A stretch of 64,000 nt of DNA from Methanohalophilus sp. (GTDB lineage Archaea; Halobacteriota; Methanosarcinia; Methanosarcinales; Methanosarcinaceae), in NCBI RefSeq assembly GCF_030156785.1, contig NZ_JASGLW010000001.1:186001-250000 (forward strand). Direction: 5' to 3'. The notes below the pieces were generated by a model, which was given only the letters and a program-made list of their open reading frames with translations, was not told the DNA's origin and ran no database searches. How positions within the stretch are numbered: the first letter of the stretch is position 1; every line of letters begins with the position of its first letter. This document shows positions 25,263 to 34,238 of this stretch, piece by piece. Made by a program: the position numbers and the translations under genes.

Positions 25263-26117
25263 ATGTACCGATTTCCTAAAACAACAAAAATCTTTTTTCC
25301 AATAACTGCTCTTTTGTTATCGTTATTTTTAATTGCAGTCGGATATTTCGTTCAAGTTCTTTATGTTGAAACAATTGGTTTCTATTGCTTTTTCTTTGTT
25401 ATTTCCATAATGATACTAGATTTTCAAAAATATTTAGCACTAAAAACTCCGGATAGTCATCACCCATATGGTTACACAAAATATGCCTCAATGATTCAAC
25501 TTCTCATTTCAATTGTTTTTCTGGGATTTGTTGTATTAACGATTTGGAAAACCTTGCTGGAGAAGACTATCAGTGATTCATATGTTTTTATTCAAAGTCA
25601 TATACAAGTATTGATAGGAATTATTCTGATCCTTAATATATTATTAATTCAAAAAATCCAAAATAAATCTGATATGAATGTTTTTTCAAGAAAAAGCACA
25701 TTGATGATTTTATCCCCATTTTTTATGATTCTTATTTTTCTTTTGATCCATGTTTATCCAAATCTTGATTTTATTTCATCATTGATTTTATTATTGGTTT
25801 TGCTTAAGATGTCGAGTGGTACAATTGTAAGAAGTATCGACGAGCTTTGTGACCATTGTTGCATACCTGAAAAACACATTAGTGAGCTTGTAAAGCAGGT
25901 AGAGGAAGTGAATGCAGTATACAACATAAGAACGTATGGAACCAAATATAGTATCTTTGTTGATCTTCAGGTTGCACTTGATCCTGATATGCAATTAATT
26001 GATGCAAAACCTGTTCTGACAAACATTAAAAAAATACTAATTCAAAACTATACATCAATTTCTGATGTTACAGTTCATATTAGACCTTATTTAAAAAATT
26101 CGGATGTGAGTATATGA
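25263..26117 (+). CDS. Cation-diffusion-facilitator-like protein lacking the usual metal ligands
   Basis: A 284-residue protein with about five or six hydrophobic helices and a C-terminal cytoplasmic domain of about 85 residues (VNAVYNIRTYGTKYSIFVDL) of the CDF type. The loop SHHPYGYTKY after helix 2 is the characteristic CDF signature. However, the expected H-x-x-x-D or D-x-x-x-D metal pairs are absent: the helix-2 region reads GFYCFFFVISIMILD and helix 5 reads RKSTLMILSPFFM. It may have another cargo or a structural role. ATG 25263 follows AAGGG. Its stop overlaps the next ATG (ATGA), so it is coupled to the hydantoinase-like gene. Confidence 0.7.
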   Translation: MYRFPKTTKIFFPITALLLSLFLIAVGYFVQVLYVETIGFYCFFFVISIMILDFQKYLALKTPDSHHPYGYTKYASMIQLLISIVFLGFVVLTIWKTLLEKTISDSYVFIQSHIQVLIGIILILNILLIQKIQNKSDMNVFSRKSTLMILSPFFMILIFLLIHVYPNLDFISSLILLLVLLKMSSGTIVRSIDELCDHCCIPEKHISELVKQVEEVNAVYNIRTYGTKYSIFVDLQVALDPDMQLIDAKPVLTNIKKILIQNYTSISDVTVHIRPYLKNSDVSI

Positions 26118-28042
26118 AATATGGCCTTGGGATAGACGCCGGTGGAACATATACTGATGCGGTAATTGTTGATCTGGAAAGTGGAAAAGTAATTGACTCA
26201 AACAAGCAATTAACAACATACCCCAACATACTGACGGGTATAGAAAAATCAATTGACGGCATTCTCCCCTCATTTCTTGAAGAAATTGCAGTTATTTCCG
26301 TATCCACCACACTTGCTACAAATACGGTTCTTGAAGGCACCGGATATCCCGTTGCATTAATCCTTATAGGTGAACACGGTACGTAGGAAAAAGAGTATCC
26401 TTCAAAGTATATTAAATGTATATCCGGTGGTCATGATCAGGACGGAGTTGAACTTGAGCCACTTGACGAGAAAAGTGTGGCAGAGTTCATAGATTCAGTT
26501 AGAGATAAAGTATCCTCATTTGCGATCTCTTCCTACTTCAGTATCCGAAATCCGGATCATGAATTAAGGGCAAAAGAAATAATCCTTGAGAAAATTAAAG
26601 ATGTACCGGTTGTTTGTGGTCATGAATTATCTCAGGATATCGGTGCCTATGAAAGGGCTGTAACCGCATCACTTAATGCCCAGCTGATTCCGATTATTAC
26701 GCAGTTTATCCATAGTATCGTTGCAGATTTTAAAAGACGTGGAATAGCTGCACCAATTCTAATGCTAAAGTGTGATGGTTCTGTAACCAGTATTGAAGAT
26801 GCATTAAAAAAACCCATTGAGACGATATTTTCCGGACCTGCTGCAAGCCTTATAGGTGCATCACACCTCAGTAAAATGGATACATGCGTCACAATTGATG
26901 TAGGTGGTACAAGTACTGATGTGTCTGCTATGTTTAACGGCATTCCAGCCCTCAGCGATTCAGGAGGTATAATAGGAGGATGGAAAACTCGTGTACGCTC
27001 AATCAATATGGAAACTTCTGCAATAGGTGGTGATAGCCACATCTGGATTAAAAATCGGCATTTTTTCATAGGTCCTAGAAGGGTCATGCCATTGTGTGTA
27101 GCTGCAGAAAAGTATCCCCAAATTCTTCTTAAGCTAAAAAATCTAGCAATTCCACCGAGAGCAGATTTTGACAATAACATACAACCTGCTACATTTTTCA
27201 TAAGAAATGGAAAAAGTGCTTCAGGAATCAATGAAGAAGAAAAACGACTTCTCAAATTGTTAGGGGATGACCCTATTTCATATGTTGATTTAACCTCGCT
27301 ATGCGGTAAATATGTTTCTTCCCGCACATTGAATGGTTTATTCCAAAAGCGCCTAATACAAGGCATAGGATTTACTCCCACGGACGTTCTTCATGTGCTT
27401 GGCGATTATACTCAATGGAATGCATCGGCTTCATCATTGGGGGCAGAGCATCTTGCAAAATTATTATTCAGATCAAAAGTTGAGTTCTGTCAGACACTCA
27501 AAACAGAATTTGCACAAAACATGGTATTTAACCTGATTAAATATCTCCTTCCTGGGTATGATGAAGTAGGTATTGAAAAGATATTGCGTGGAAAAGTTGA
27601 TGTTGGCTTTAAGGTAAAACTTCCAGTTGTACTAATAGGAGGACCTGTAGCCCCTTATGTACAGGAAATAAGCAATATCATTGATGCAAACATTGTTCTC
27701 CCCGAACATTCAGAAGTTGGAAACGCAGTTGGTGCACTTTTCGGAAAAGGAATTAAAAGAGTTGAATTTCTTATCAAACCGGTTTCACTGGAGGATCCCG
27801 ATGCTGGCATTATAGTTTTTTCGCCCGAAAAGAGAGAAGTTTTCGAGAAATATGCCGATGCATATGAATATGCAATCAATATGGGTGAAAGCCTCATAAT
27901 CGAATATATGTACAAATGCGGCATAGGTAAAAACAACGTTAGTATTGATTCAAATGTGAAAAAAATTACATTTGAAGGTTGGAAAAACCCTCCAATGGAA
28001 ACCCGGATAACAATGATTGGTATAGGGAAAAAGTACGTTTGA
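26114..28042 (+). CDS. Hydantoinase/oxoprolinase-family protein with in-frame TAG at codon 91
   Basis: A single reading frame of 642 codons interrupted only by TAG at 26384-26386. Before it lies the Hydant_A N-terminal fold (GLGIDAGGTYTDAVIVD, TTLATNTVLEGTGYP). After it come SSYFSIRNPDHELRA, LKCDGSVTSIEDALKKPIET, FSGPAASLIGA and TIDVGGTSTDVSAM, the actin-like ATPase core. Family members hydrolyse hydantoins or oxoproline with ATP, but partner B subunits are absent. In this location it might act on methylated compounds or act as a corrinoid activator; both are speculation. The TAG-free remainder is undamaged, so amber readthrough, probably as pyrrolysine, is likely. The start overlaps the CDF-like stop. 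Confidence 0.75.
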
Positions 28043-28423
28043 ATTGTTATATAGTGCCTTTTGTAAATATGTGATCCATTGTTGGATACTGTGAGTATTC
28101 ATGTACATACTGTGGAAGGAGCACGCATCTCTCTTACGGAAGCTAGCTTTCCATATTATTTAATACTTCAACTGTATAAACAAATCTCATTTTAAGTCAA
28201 CTATTTGATCAAGCAATATATTTTTTCGTTTTTTTCAGTTATAGTAAATTTTTCTAAATTCTTTCGTCTCATTGTTTTGAACTTACTAGTTTACTAGTGG
28301 CAAAAACGATTTTAGAAGTCACATAAGTTGTGCTAAAAGTGATCTTTTTAATGTAATCCACAGCAAATTTATAAAAATATTATATATTCAATGATTAATT
28401 TGGTTTTAACTATAATAATCTTG
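28043..28423. other. Intergenic region between convergent genes
   Basis: The hydantoinase-like gene and the MFS gene converge here. The 381 bases are AT-rich. One short open stretch with no start codon (about 28077-28196) is the only coding-like sequence. T-runs near 28210-28265 may act as termination signals. Nothing else was recognised. Confidence 0.4.
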
Positions 28424-29551
28424 TTATAAGTCAAAATCAAACTTATTCGTAAGAACAATTGTCGCAAAAAGAATAGTGGCTGTTGCGATAAAAACAATTT
28501 CAAATCCCGGGTCGTTGGTAAAAAATCCTGCAATAACAGGTGCGATTGCAAGTCCTGCATAACTGCAAGTGCTGTAAACTCCCATTGTAGTACCTCTTTC
28601 CGTAGTCAAATATGATAATATGATTGGCAATCCTACCATAGCAAAACCTGATCCTAAGCCAAGCAGTATAAATCCCAAAAAAGGCATTGAAGTTGCAAGG
28701 AAAGTTCCTGCTGAGGCAACAATAATGCCTATACGAACAAGATTTTGTTCCTTAATAGGCAAATACGCCGAGGCAATTGAGGACGCCATGGTTGCAATAT
28801 AAGTTGTCCCGATTGCAATACCCAAATCTGCTTTTGAAAGAAAATCCACACTATATTCCGGATAAAGGGCAAGAAGTACTCCATTGGCACCAAGAAGGGC
28901 AAAATTTACTACCCATATGTAAATAAAAGGAGATTTAATTATTAAACTAAAAGATGATTTGAATTTTTCCCGAAGCTCTATTCGGATGTCTTTTCTTATG
29001 GTTTCACTAAGTTGAACAGTATTGGAATTAAATATTGCAATTCCAAGAGGAATTATGGCAAGTACTGTGAAAAAGGCAATCCCGTATTTGAAATATATTG
29101 ATGCCATTGTACCGGCAAGCACAACTCCACTTGCAAGTCCTGCATTGAGCAGGAAATAAAATTCCCCGATATATTGTTTTCTTTTTTGGTAAGTTGTCAG
29201 TATTGCAAAAGCTGATGGAAAAAAAGCACCGCATGCGGTTCCTTCTAATAAACGTGCAAGGATCAATAAAGTGATGTCATTGATATAATATAGCAAAAAA
29301 CCTGAAACAACAGTTAAAATCATAGCCAATAAAATGAGTTTCCTATGTCCCACTCTTTCTGAAACCATTCCAAAGGGAAGCATGGTAGCAAGTGCTCCGA
29401 AAAAGTAAGCGGAAAACAGGAGGGTGGAAATAACTACACTGGATTCATGCTGGCTAAAATTGACAAATTCCGGCAATACGGGAATTACCGCATCAGACAT
29501 GCCCATTATTACAAAAATCGATAGATATATAAGAAGCCTGTCCCGATCCAT
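28424..29551 (-). CDS. Major facilitator superfamily transporter
   Basis: A 375-residue MFS transporter with about 12 helices. The loop 2-3 signature is visible as GMVSERVGHRKLILL, and helix 4/5 contains ARLLEGTACGAFFPSAFAIL. Helix 11 has YSTCSYAGLAIAPVIAGF. It probably exports a drug or takes up a small solute by proton coupling; the substrate is unknown. ATG 29551 was taken as the start, with GGTG six bases upstream. A longer frame would add 12 mostly polar residues. It is alone on the minus strand, facing the methanol region end-to-end. Confidence 0.87.
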   Translation of the reverse strand: MDRDRLLIYLSIFVIMGMSDAVIPVLPEFVNFSQHESSVVISTLLFSAYFFGALATMLPFGMVSERVGHRKLILLAMILTVVSGFLLYYINDITLLILARLLEGTACGAFFPSAFAILTTYQKRKQYIGEFYFLLNAGLASGVVLAGTMASIYFKYGIAFFTVLAIIPLGIAIFNSNTVQLSETIRKDIRIELREKFKSSFSLIIKSPFIYIWVVNFALLGANGVLLALYPEYSVDFLSKADLGIAIGTTYIATMASSIASAYLPIKEQNLVRIGIIVASAGTFLATSMPFLGFILLGLGSGFAMVGLPIILSYLTTERGTTMGVYSTCSYAGLAIAPVIAGFFTNDPGFEIVFIATATILFATIVLTNKFDFDL

Positions 29552-29797
29552 TTTTAGCACCCATTGAAAACAAAAGCCTTTCTTCAATGGCTTGACAGAT
29601 TAATAACTGTTCCTCTAGTGGACTGAAAGTTTTATTTAGGAATCAACGAATAAAATTCAAAGACCCAGCTTAGAAGCATCCAAAGGGATAGGATAAAGGG
29701 TTTTGTAGAAAATCCTCATTTGAACATTGAACAATCTATAATTTTATCAATATGTTAACTTCATCAACCTGCCAGTCATAACTTCTGATTTTTGAAA

Positions 29798-30094
29798 TTA
29801 TAACTCTTCTGAGATCATAGCCTTATGATATGCCATTGATAATATGCGATTTATAAGCATTTCTCCTTCTTCGACATCTTTTACCCTCCTTATGGCAACT
29901 TTCCCATTATTGAAAATATTAAGTTCCTTGTTTCCATATTTCACCATCAGGACTCCCAATCCTTCTGAATATCTGCCACCAAGATATCTGGTAAGCAGAG
30001 AAAGGTCTGGAACTTCATCCAAATGTGCAATAACTCTTAGTTTCCAAGGATCTGAGATGCAAGGCAAAACTTTTTCGATACTGGATACCCTCAT
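29798..30094 (-). CDS. Small conserved protein of unknown function, 98 residues
   Basis: The reading frame extends further upstream, but ATG 30094 has GAGGATTTACT in front and begins a compact protein (MRVSSIEKVLPCISDPWKLR). The second half, NIFNNGKVAIRRVKDVEEGE, is reminiscent of the sheet-helix motif of TATA-binding-protein-like folds; this is only a visual likeness. A single Cys is present. It is divergent from the Cys-rich DUF6951 protein, with 167 bases between, so a shared regulatory region is possible. Function unknown. Confidence 0.6.
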   Translation of the reverse strand: MRVSSIEKVLPCISDPWKLRVIAHLDEVPDLSLLTRYLGGRYSEGLGVLMVKYGNKELNIFNNGKVAIRRVKDVEEGEMLINRILSMAYHKAMISEEL

Positions 30095-30261
30095 AGTAAA
30101 TCCTCTTTTACGGTTTACCATTCTAATACCATGGTGTTTCAATAATATTTTAAATCGTAAACTATATATACATTTCAATAATATTTAAAATACTGATCCA
30201 GATGACCGAATCTGCACAAATGATGACATGCTAGGAAATAATCCCTTAAGGGGGTGATCAA

Positions 30262-30576
30262 ATGACAGATTTAACAGTAAATTCGACAATATGTGGTTTT
30301 GTTCATGAGATTCATGGGGAACGTAAAGGGGACAAAATAATAATTAATATAGATACACCCTGTGAAAAGATCCAACAAATGTCACATTTGGAAGTTCCAA
30401 TGATGGAAATACTCGACATCAAAGATAATTATGTAATGGAAAAAGCCAAAGAAGCAAAATGCTCTTCTAACTGTCTGGTGCCTTGTGGTATTCTTAATTT
30501 GTGCAGAATAGAATCCGGGTTCCTGGCAAAGTCTCTGGCTAAAAAAGCAGGCAGTATAAGTATCAAATTCAAATGA
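30262..30576 (+). CDS. Cys-rich small protein, DUF6951-like
   Basis: A 104-residue protein with a pattern of conserved cysteines: TICGF near residue 11, TPCEKI, then CSSNCLVPCGILNLC. It resembles the DUF6951 family of methanogens and other anaerobes, which is usually found beside thioredoxin-like and DGC-domain proteins, as here. The Cys set could hold an iron-sulfur cluster or zinc. The ribosome site GGGGGTGA precedes the ATG. It is first in a row of three small redox or metal proteins on the plus strand. No enzymatic activity can be assigned. Confidence 0.65.
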   Translation: MTDLTVNSTICGFVHEIHGERKGDKIIINIDTPCEKIQQMSHLEVPMMEILDIKDNYVMEKAKEAKCSSNCLVPCGILNLCRIESGFLAKSLAKKAGSISIKFK

Positions 30577-30706
30577 GTTTGAAAACTCTTTCATACATAG
30601 GCAAGGCAAGAAAAACAATGTCATATGCAGATGAGCTTATAGTGATATATAAAAGGTTTCGATAATACCAAAAATTTAAACTTTCAAGAAAAAAAGGTGA
30701 GCTTAG

Positions 30707-30940
30707 ATGAAAATAGAAATTCTTGGCACTGGATGTGCTAAATGCATTAAAACAAAAGAGATTGTCGAAAAGGCTCTCAAAGAGAGTGCTGTAGACGCTG
30801 ATGTCATTAAGGTTGAAGATATTGACAAGATCCTGTCCTATGGGGTCATGATTACCCCTGCAGTCGTAATTGACGGAGATGTTAAAGTAGCGGGCAAAGT
30901 TCCTAACATAGATGATGTTAAAAAATGGATAACTGAATAA
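30707..30940 (+). CDS. Small thioredoxin-family redox protein
   Basis: A 77-residue thioredoxin-fold protein of the MTH895 type with the active-site motif GTGCAKCIKTK (Cys 10 and Cys 13). The cis-proline region is YGVMITPAVVIDGDVK. These very short thioredoxins reduce disulfides or handle metals in anaerobes. AAGGTGAGCTTAG precedes the ATG. It lies between a DUF6951-like and a DGC-domain gene, a combination that suggests a common role in persulfide or metal-thiol handling. Confidence 0.88.
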   Translation: MKIEILGTGCAKCIKTKEIVEKALKESAVDADVIKVEDIDKILSYGVMITPAVVIDGDVKVAGKVPNIDDVKKWITE

Positions 30941-30989
30941 TTAAACATTTTATTTGTTAATTTATTGACTAAAAAAGGAGATGAATCAG

Positions 30990-31364
30990 ATGGTGGAAGG
31001 CATAACATGTTCGTGCGGCTCTGAAAATGTTGCAATCTACCCCTGTTCTGGTGGATCAAATGTTGGCCAGATATCAAATAAAGTAGCGGTTGAACTCACA
31101 AAAGCAGAAGCAGGCAAGATTATGTGTACCGCAGGGATAGGAGGTCGAGTTCCTGGTCAGATAAAATCTGCAGAGGGTTGTGATAGGATCATAGTAATAG
31201 ATGGATGTCCCATGCACTGCGCATTGAAAACGCTTGAGAATGCTGGACTTTCAGTTGACAAACATATTGTAATCACAGAACTTGGTATGAAAAAGAGTAA
31301 AGACCTGGACATTGATAACTCTACAATCTCAGATGCGATGGAAAAAATTTTAAAGATAATTTGA
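30990..31364 (+). CDS. DGC-domain putative zinc-binding protein
   Basis: A 124-residue protein of the DGC family, named for an Asp-Gly-Cys motif, seen as VIDGCPMHCALKTLE (about residue 73). Other conserved cysteines are in CSCGSENV, YPCSGGSNVG and IMCTAGIGG. It probably binds zinc through these residues. ATG 30990 was chosen since GGAG touches the ATG at 30981, leaving no spacer there, whereas it stands eight bases before 30990. It closes the three-gene Cys-rich group. The physiological role is unknown. Confidence 0.8.
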   Translation: MVEGITCSCGSENVAIYPCSGGSNVGQISNKVAVELTKAEAGKIMCTAGIGGRVPGQIKSAEGCDRIIVIDGCPMHCALKTLENAGLSVDKHIVITELGMKKSKDLDIDNSTISDAMEKILKII

Positions 31365-31773
31365 TCGATGTCTATTGTAGGCGACTTATGAAATTGATGC
31401 ATGACTCATAATACATTTCAATACCACTTCATGCATTAATTTTATGTGGTAGAAAATGTATCGGTTCGGGAAATATGCTTGGATATTTTCAGATGAAATC
31501 TACATCATTGGCAATTTATCTCGCCGTCTGAACATAGACAGCTTAGCAATCTGCCAACTTTTGTATTTCTCATATTTATGATATTGTCATTTTCATCTGA
31601 TTCTAAAATTCAATGTGAGGGAAATGTTACTATAATGGAAGAATTTATGAGCTAGTTGATTTGCCAATCTCTAACGACTAAGATCCGGTTTCCGCCAATT
31701 GGTGTTAAAGGCTATATTCACTATATCAGGATTAAGTTTATATCATGATATCAACTATAAACCGAAAGCTTAT
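31365..31773. other. Intergenic region before tRNA-Arg
   Basis: About 400 bases with no supported ORF. The AT-rich stretch at about 31736-31760 (TTTATATCATGATATC) probably holds the tRNA promoter. No repeat was recognised. Confidence 0.4.
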
Positions 31774-31845
31774 GGACCTGTAGTGTAGAGGATATCACTT
31801 AAGCCTCCGGAGCTTAGAACCCGGGTTCGATTCCCGGCAGGTCCG
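31774..31845 (+). tRNA. tRNA-Arg (anticodon CCG)
   Basis: A 72-base cloverleaf: acceptor GGACCTG pairs with CAGGTCC, the D stem starts GTGT, and the anticodon stem TAAGC/GCTTA closes the loop CTCCGGA with anticodon CCG at 31807-31809. The T arm is CCGGG-TTCGATT-CCCGG. The discriminator is G; CCA is not encoded. It reads CGG codons. Confidence 0.95.
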
Positions 31846-31862
31846 TTTAAAAAATGCCTGAA

Positions 31863-32258
31863 TTACAGGCCATATAATTTGCAAATATGCTCTTTTATTT
31901 TATTGCAAAGGTGGATTCTGTAAACTTCAGGATTCACGATGTCGAAGATCACTGCACCGTGCCAAGAAACATTGGTTATGAGACTTTTTTCTTCCATCTC
32001 ATCCACAAAAGAACGGACTTTGCTGTAATCGAGATTCTGTCTCCAGTCCCCAACCTTCATGTTTGATCCACCTTTAAGGGCTAATTCCAATTCCTCCAGA
32101 CCAAACTTGTATACTTCAAACCACTGGATGTCGTCCTTTTCGGATTTGATATGTCCCTTTTTTGTATCTTCTTCTATCATTTTAATGATAAGATCGATGT
32201 CTTTTGATTCTAAAACATTGTTCCTAATTTTTTCAAGATAAAGGTCAATCTCTTCCAT
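31863..32258 (-). CDS. Hypothetical protein, 131 residues
   Basis: A soluble, highly charged protein with mainly helical character (YLEKIRNNVLESKDIDLIIK; LEELELALKGGSN) and a C-terminal part containing NVSWHGAVIFDIVNPEVYRI. One or two Cys only. AGAGGATACAAG gives a good ribosome site for ATG 32258. No domain is recognised. It ends 17 bases from the convergent tRNA-Arg gene. It is retained as a real gene on the strength of its ribosome site and balanced composition. Confidence 0.6.
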   Translation of the reverse strand: MEEIDLYLEKIRNNVLESKDIDLIIKMIEEDTKKGHIKSEKDDIQWFEVYKFGLEELELALKGGSNMKVGDWRQNLDYSKVRSFVDEMEEKSLITNVSWHGAVIFDIVNPEVYRIHLCNKIKEHICKLYGL

Positions 32259-32502
32259 CTTGTATCCTCTTGAATTTATGGTTGCTTCTGCTATATTTGA
32301 GATAAAAGGTGCTAATATAGATAAGTATTTCTTAATGTTTTGCCAAAAAGCACATACTTTCCTTCGGCAAGAGATGCCACTCTTAAAAATTACAGTTTTA
32401 TACGGTGGGAGATGATGGGAATTCTTGCGGTGAGGAAGGATTCCAGTTTTTATCGTTTATAGTATTCAGATACCCCTTCTGCAAGGGGCATCATGTAATA
32501 TT

Positions 32503-33120
32503 TCAGAAATACAGCGCATCTTTCGGGCAAGCTTCCACACAGCGGCCGCACTTGATACAATCCGGGTTATTCCCGATATCCCTGACGGAAAGTTGCATGG
32601 GACATACTTTTTCGCATTTTTTGCAATTTATGCAATCATCGTGTCTCATTTTAAGCTGGTATTTCTTGCCACCAATTATTCTCTGCATGGTTCCCATTGG
32701 ACAGACAGTACACCACGCCCTTGAACTGAAATATCCTCCCATCATTATTGCAATGAATGTTGTCACAAAACACATTGATGCAAAGATTGTTCCTACCTTT
32801 TCAAAGGTATTCTGTGTGGCGAAAGCTATGGAAAGTCTGTATACCACAAGGGTCATCATCAAGACGATTGCAGGGACACGAATCCAGAGTTTTGAAAGGA
32901 TTGCGGGAATTTTCTGCTTTCTTGAGAACTTGTCCAGCACAAAATCATGGAGACTTCCTCTCGGACATAGATTGCCGCAGAACCACCGACCACGGAAGAC
33001 ACTTGTTGTAAGTAGTATAACCATTACAACTACCATTATGTATCCAAGGGCGGGATAAAAAAGCCCTCCGATGGATGCAATCAGCACTATAATCCAGAGA
33101 TAAGGGGTAATTTTAAGCAT
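32503..33120 (-). CDS. NapH-like membrane iron-sulfur protein
   Basis: A 205-residue membrane polyferredoxin. About four helices occur, with NapH-type loop cysteines in GRWFCGNLCPRGS and AWCTVCPMGTMQR. The C-terminus carries two [4Fe-4S] motifs, CINCKKCEKVCP and CIKCGRCVEACP. Such proteins pass electrons between membrane quinones or methanophenazine and soluble partners. ATG 33120 overlaps no coding region; the ribosome site GGTGA contains the stop of the regulator upstream, so both form an operon. The electron donor and acceptor are not known. Confidence 0.85.
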   Translation of the reverse strand: MLKITPYLWIIVLIASIGGLFYPALGYIMVVVMVILLTTSVFRGRWFCGNLCPRGSLHDFVLDKFSRKQKIPAILSKLWIRVPAIVLMMTLVVYRLSIAFATQNTFEKVGTIFASMCFVTTFIAIMMGGYFSSRAWCTVCPMGTMQRIIGGKKYQLKMRHDDCINCKKCEKVCPMQLSVRDIGNNPDCIKCGRCVEACPKDALYF

Positions 33121-33124
33121 TTTT

Positions 33125-33472
33125 TCACCAGTTTTCCAGTTCGTTTTCGACTTTTTTTGCCCATTTAAAGACAATTTCCATAATTATCTTTTTAATCTCG
33201 TTTTTGTCTTTGATCATGTAGATATAGGTATATCCTCCATTGTTAAGGTTATTTTGAGATTTTATCAGTACTCCTTTTTCGTGCAATCTCTTCACAGAAC
33301 GCTGAACTGTGGAAAGGTCGAGATGTGTTTCTTTGGCAATCAAATTAGTGTTATACCAATTCCCTGGTTTATGGATAAAGTAATCCATTATTTTCACATC
33401 TGCACGTGTGAGTGCCAGAGCACATTTGATTACTTCATTAATCTGGAATTCCTTACAGGCAAAATCAATCAT
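33125..33472 (-). CDS. Winged-helix transcriptional regulator
   Basis: About 115 residues from ATG 33472. The central part is a MarR/TrmB-like winged helix: NTNLIAKETHLDLSTVQRSVKRL for the helix-turn-helix (shown here in pieces: LIAKETHLDLSTVQ, RSVKRLHEKG) and NNGGYTYIYMI for the wing. A more upstream GTG at 33514 lies inside a 30-bp palindrome and was rejected. It directly precedes the NapH-like gene and probably controls it and itself through that palindrome. The C-terminal helix (IVFKWAKKVENEL) may form the dimer. Confidence 0.8.
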   Translation of the reverse strand: MIDFACKEFQINEVIKCALALTRADVKIMDYFIHKPGNWYNTNLIAKETHLDLSTVQRSVKRLHEKGVLIKSQNNLNNGGYTYIYMIKDKNEIKKIIMEIVFKWAKKVENELENW

Positions 33473-33483
33473 ATTCAATACCT

Positions 33484-33533
33484 TGAATTTATTACAGTAC
33501 TGTAATAAATTCACGGTTTTTATATATATATGC
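33484..33533 (-). promoter_or_regulatory. Promoter with 30-bp perfect palindromic operator
   Basis: A perfect palindrome covers 33484-33513, with half-site TGAATTTATTACAGT. On the minus strand a TATA box (ATATATATATAAAAA, about 33516-33530) lies just upstream, so the transcription start predicted about 25 bases further falls within the palindrome. A bound dimer would block initiation. The next gene is the winged-helix regulator, so autorepression is likely. Confidence 0.75.
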
Positions 33534-34238
33534 GTTTTTAAGTACGGTTTAATCTTTTAGAAAAATATCAGTACTTACTGATTCGAGATATCATCAATGA
33601 ATTGTGATAATTAGGAATATTGAATATTTTCATATTTCACGATGCCATCTAATACTTCTCAACATGTACCCAGCTCATTGGAAAACAGGCAACTTCAGTA
33701 GTTTGCTAATTTTGCATAATCCTATATAAGTCCCTATCAGCATTGATATACATAAAATGTGCCACCTTCATCGAATTGAAACCTACTCATTGCATCAAAG
33801 CTCGTTTATACCCCTTCTTGGGAGCACATAAATTTCGACCAACGGTTAGCTCAAGAGCAAGGGTCTTTTTGTCAGTGTTTTTGGGATGTTAACAGGGAAA
33901 CGTTCAGTCCATTCTGTTGGTAAACAGTATCATATGACACCATGTAAAACATCAATGAGACATCATTTACAGATCAATTTTGATCAAATTGCTGAAAAAA
34001 TACAGGAGATATATTTTGTGACAGTAAATATTAACCAAAAACGAAGAGGATGATGATTTCAAATTTGAAATTTGATATGTTTGTTCATTTGGTTGAGAAA
34101 ACAGTTGCTGTCATTCACTTTTTTGGTGGAGTGATAGCAAAAATACCACCAATTTCAATGATTTTCTGCCGTCTAATTATTATAGTGCTTTGGACAATTT
34201 GTAATACCATCTATAAGGTATAAGAAGGAGTGAACAAT
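33534..34238. other. Intergenic region with a possible transposase relic
   Basis: About 700 bases between divergent transcripts. Plus-strand 33886-34053 is a 55-codon ORF beginning MLTGKRSVHSVGKQYH and containing MRHHLQINFDQIAEKIQ. It resembles from memory the N-terminal part of archaeal IS transposases, cut short by TGA, with no terminal repeats seen. The remainder has no recognisable gene. A TATA-like element for the rubrerythrin gene may lie near 34180-34215. Confidence 0.35.

Noticed and set aside
26647-27381. Minus-strand 244-codon ORF
   Set aside because: It lies opposite conserved ASKHA motifs of the hydantoinase-like gene and has no domain or ribosome site.
28077-28196. Short open stretch after the hydantoinase-like gene
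   Set aside because: It has no start codon or ribosome site and no recognisable motif.
32405-33058. Plus-strand 217-codon ORF
   Set aside because: It is the antisense shadow of the NapH-like gene, whose cysteine motifs and ribosome site are clear on the minus strand.
33485-33514. GTG 33514 as start of the winged-helix regulator
   Set aside because: The codons would be inside the perfect palindrome at the predicted transcription start, so ATG 33472 is more likely.
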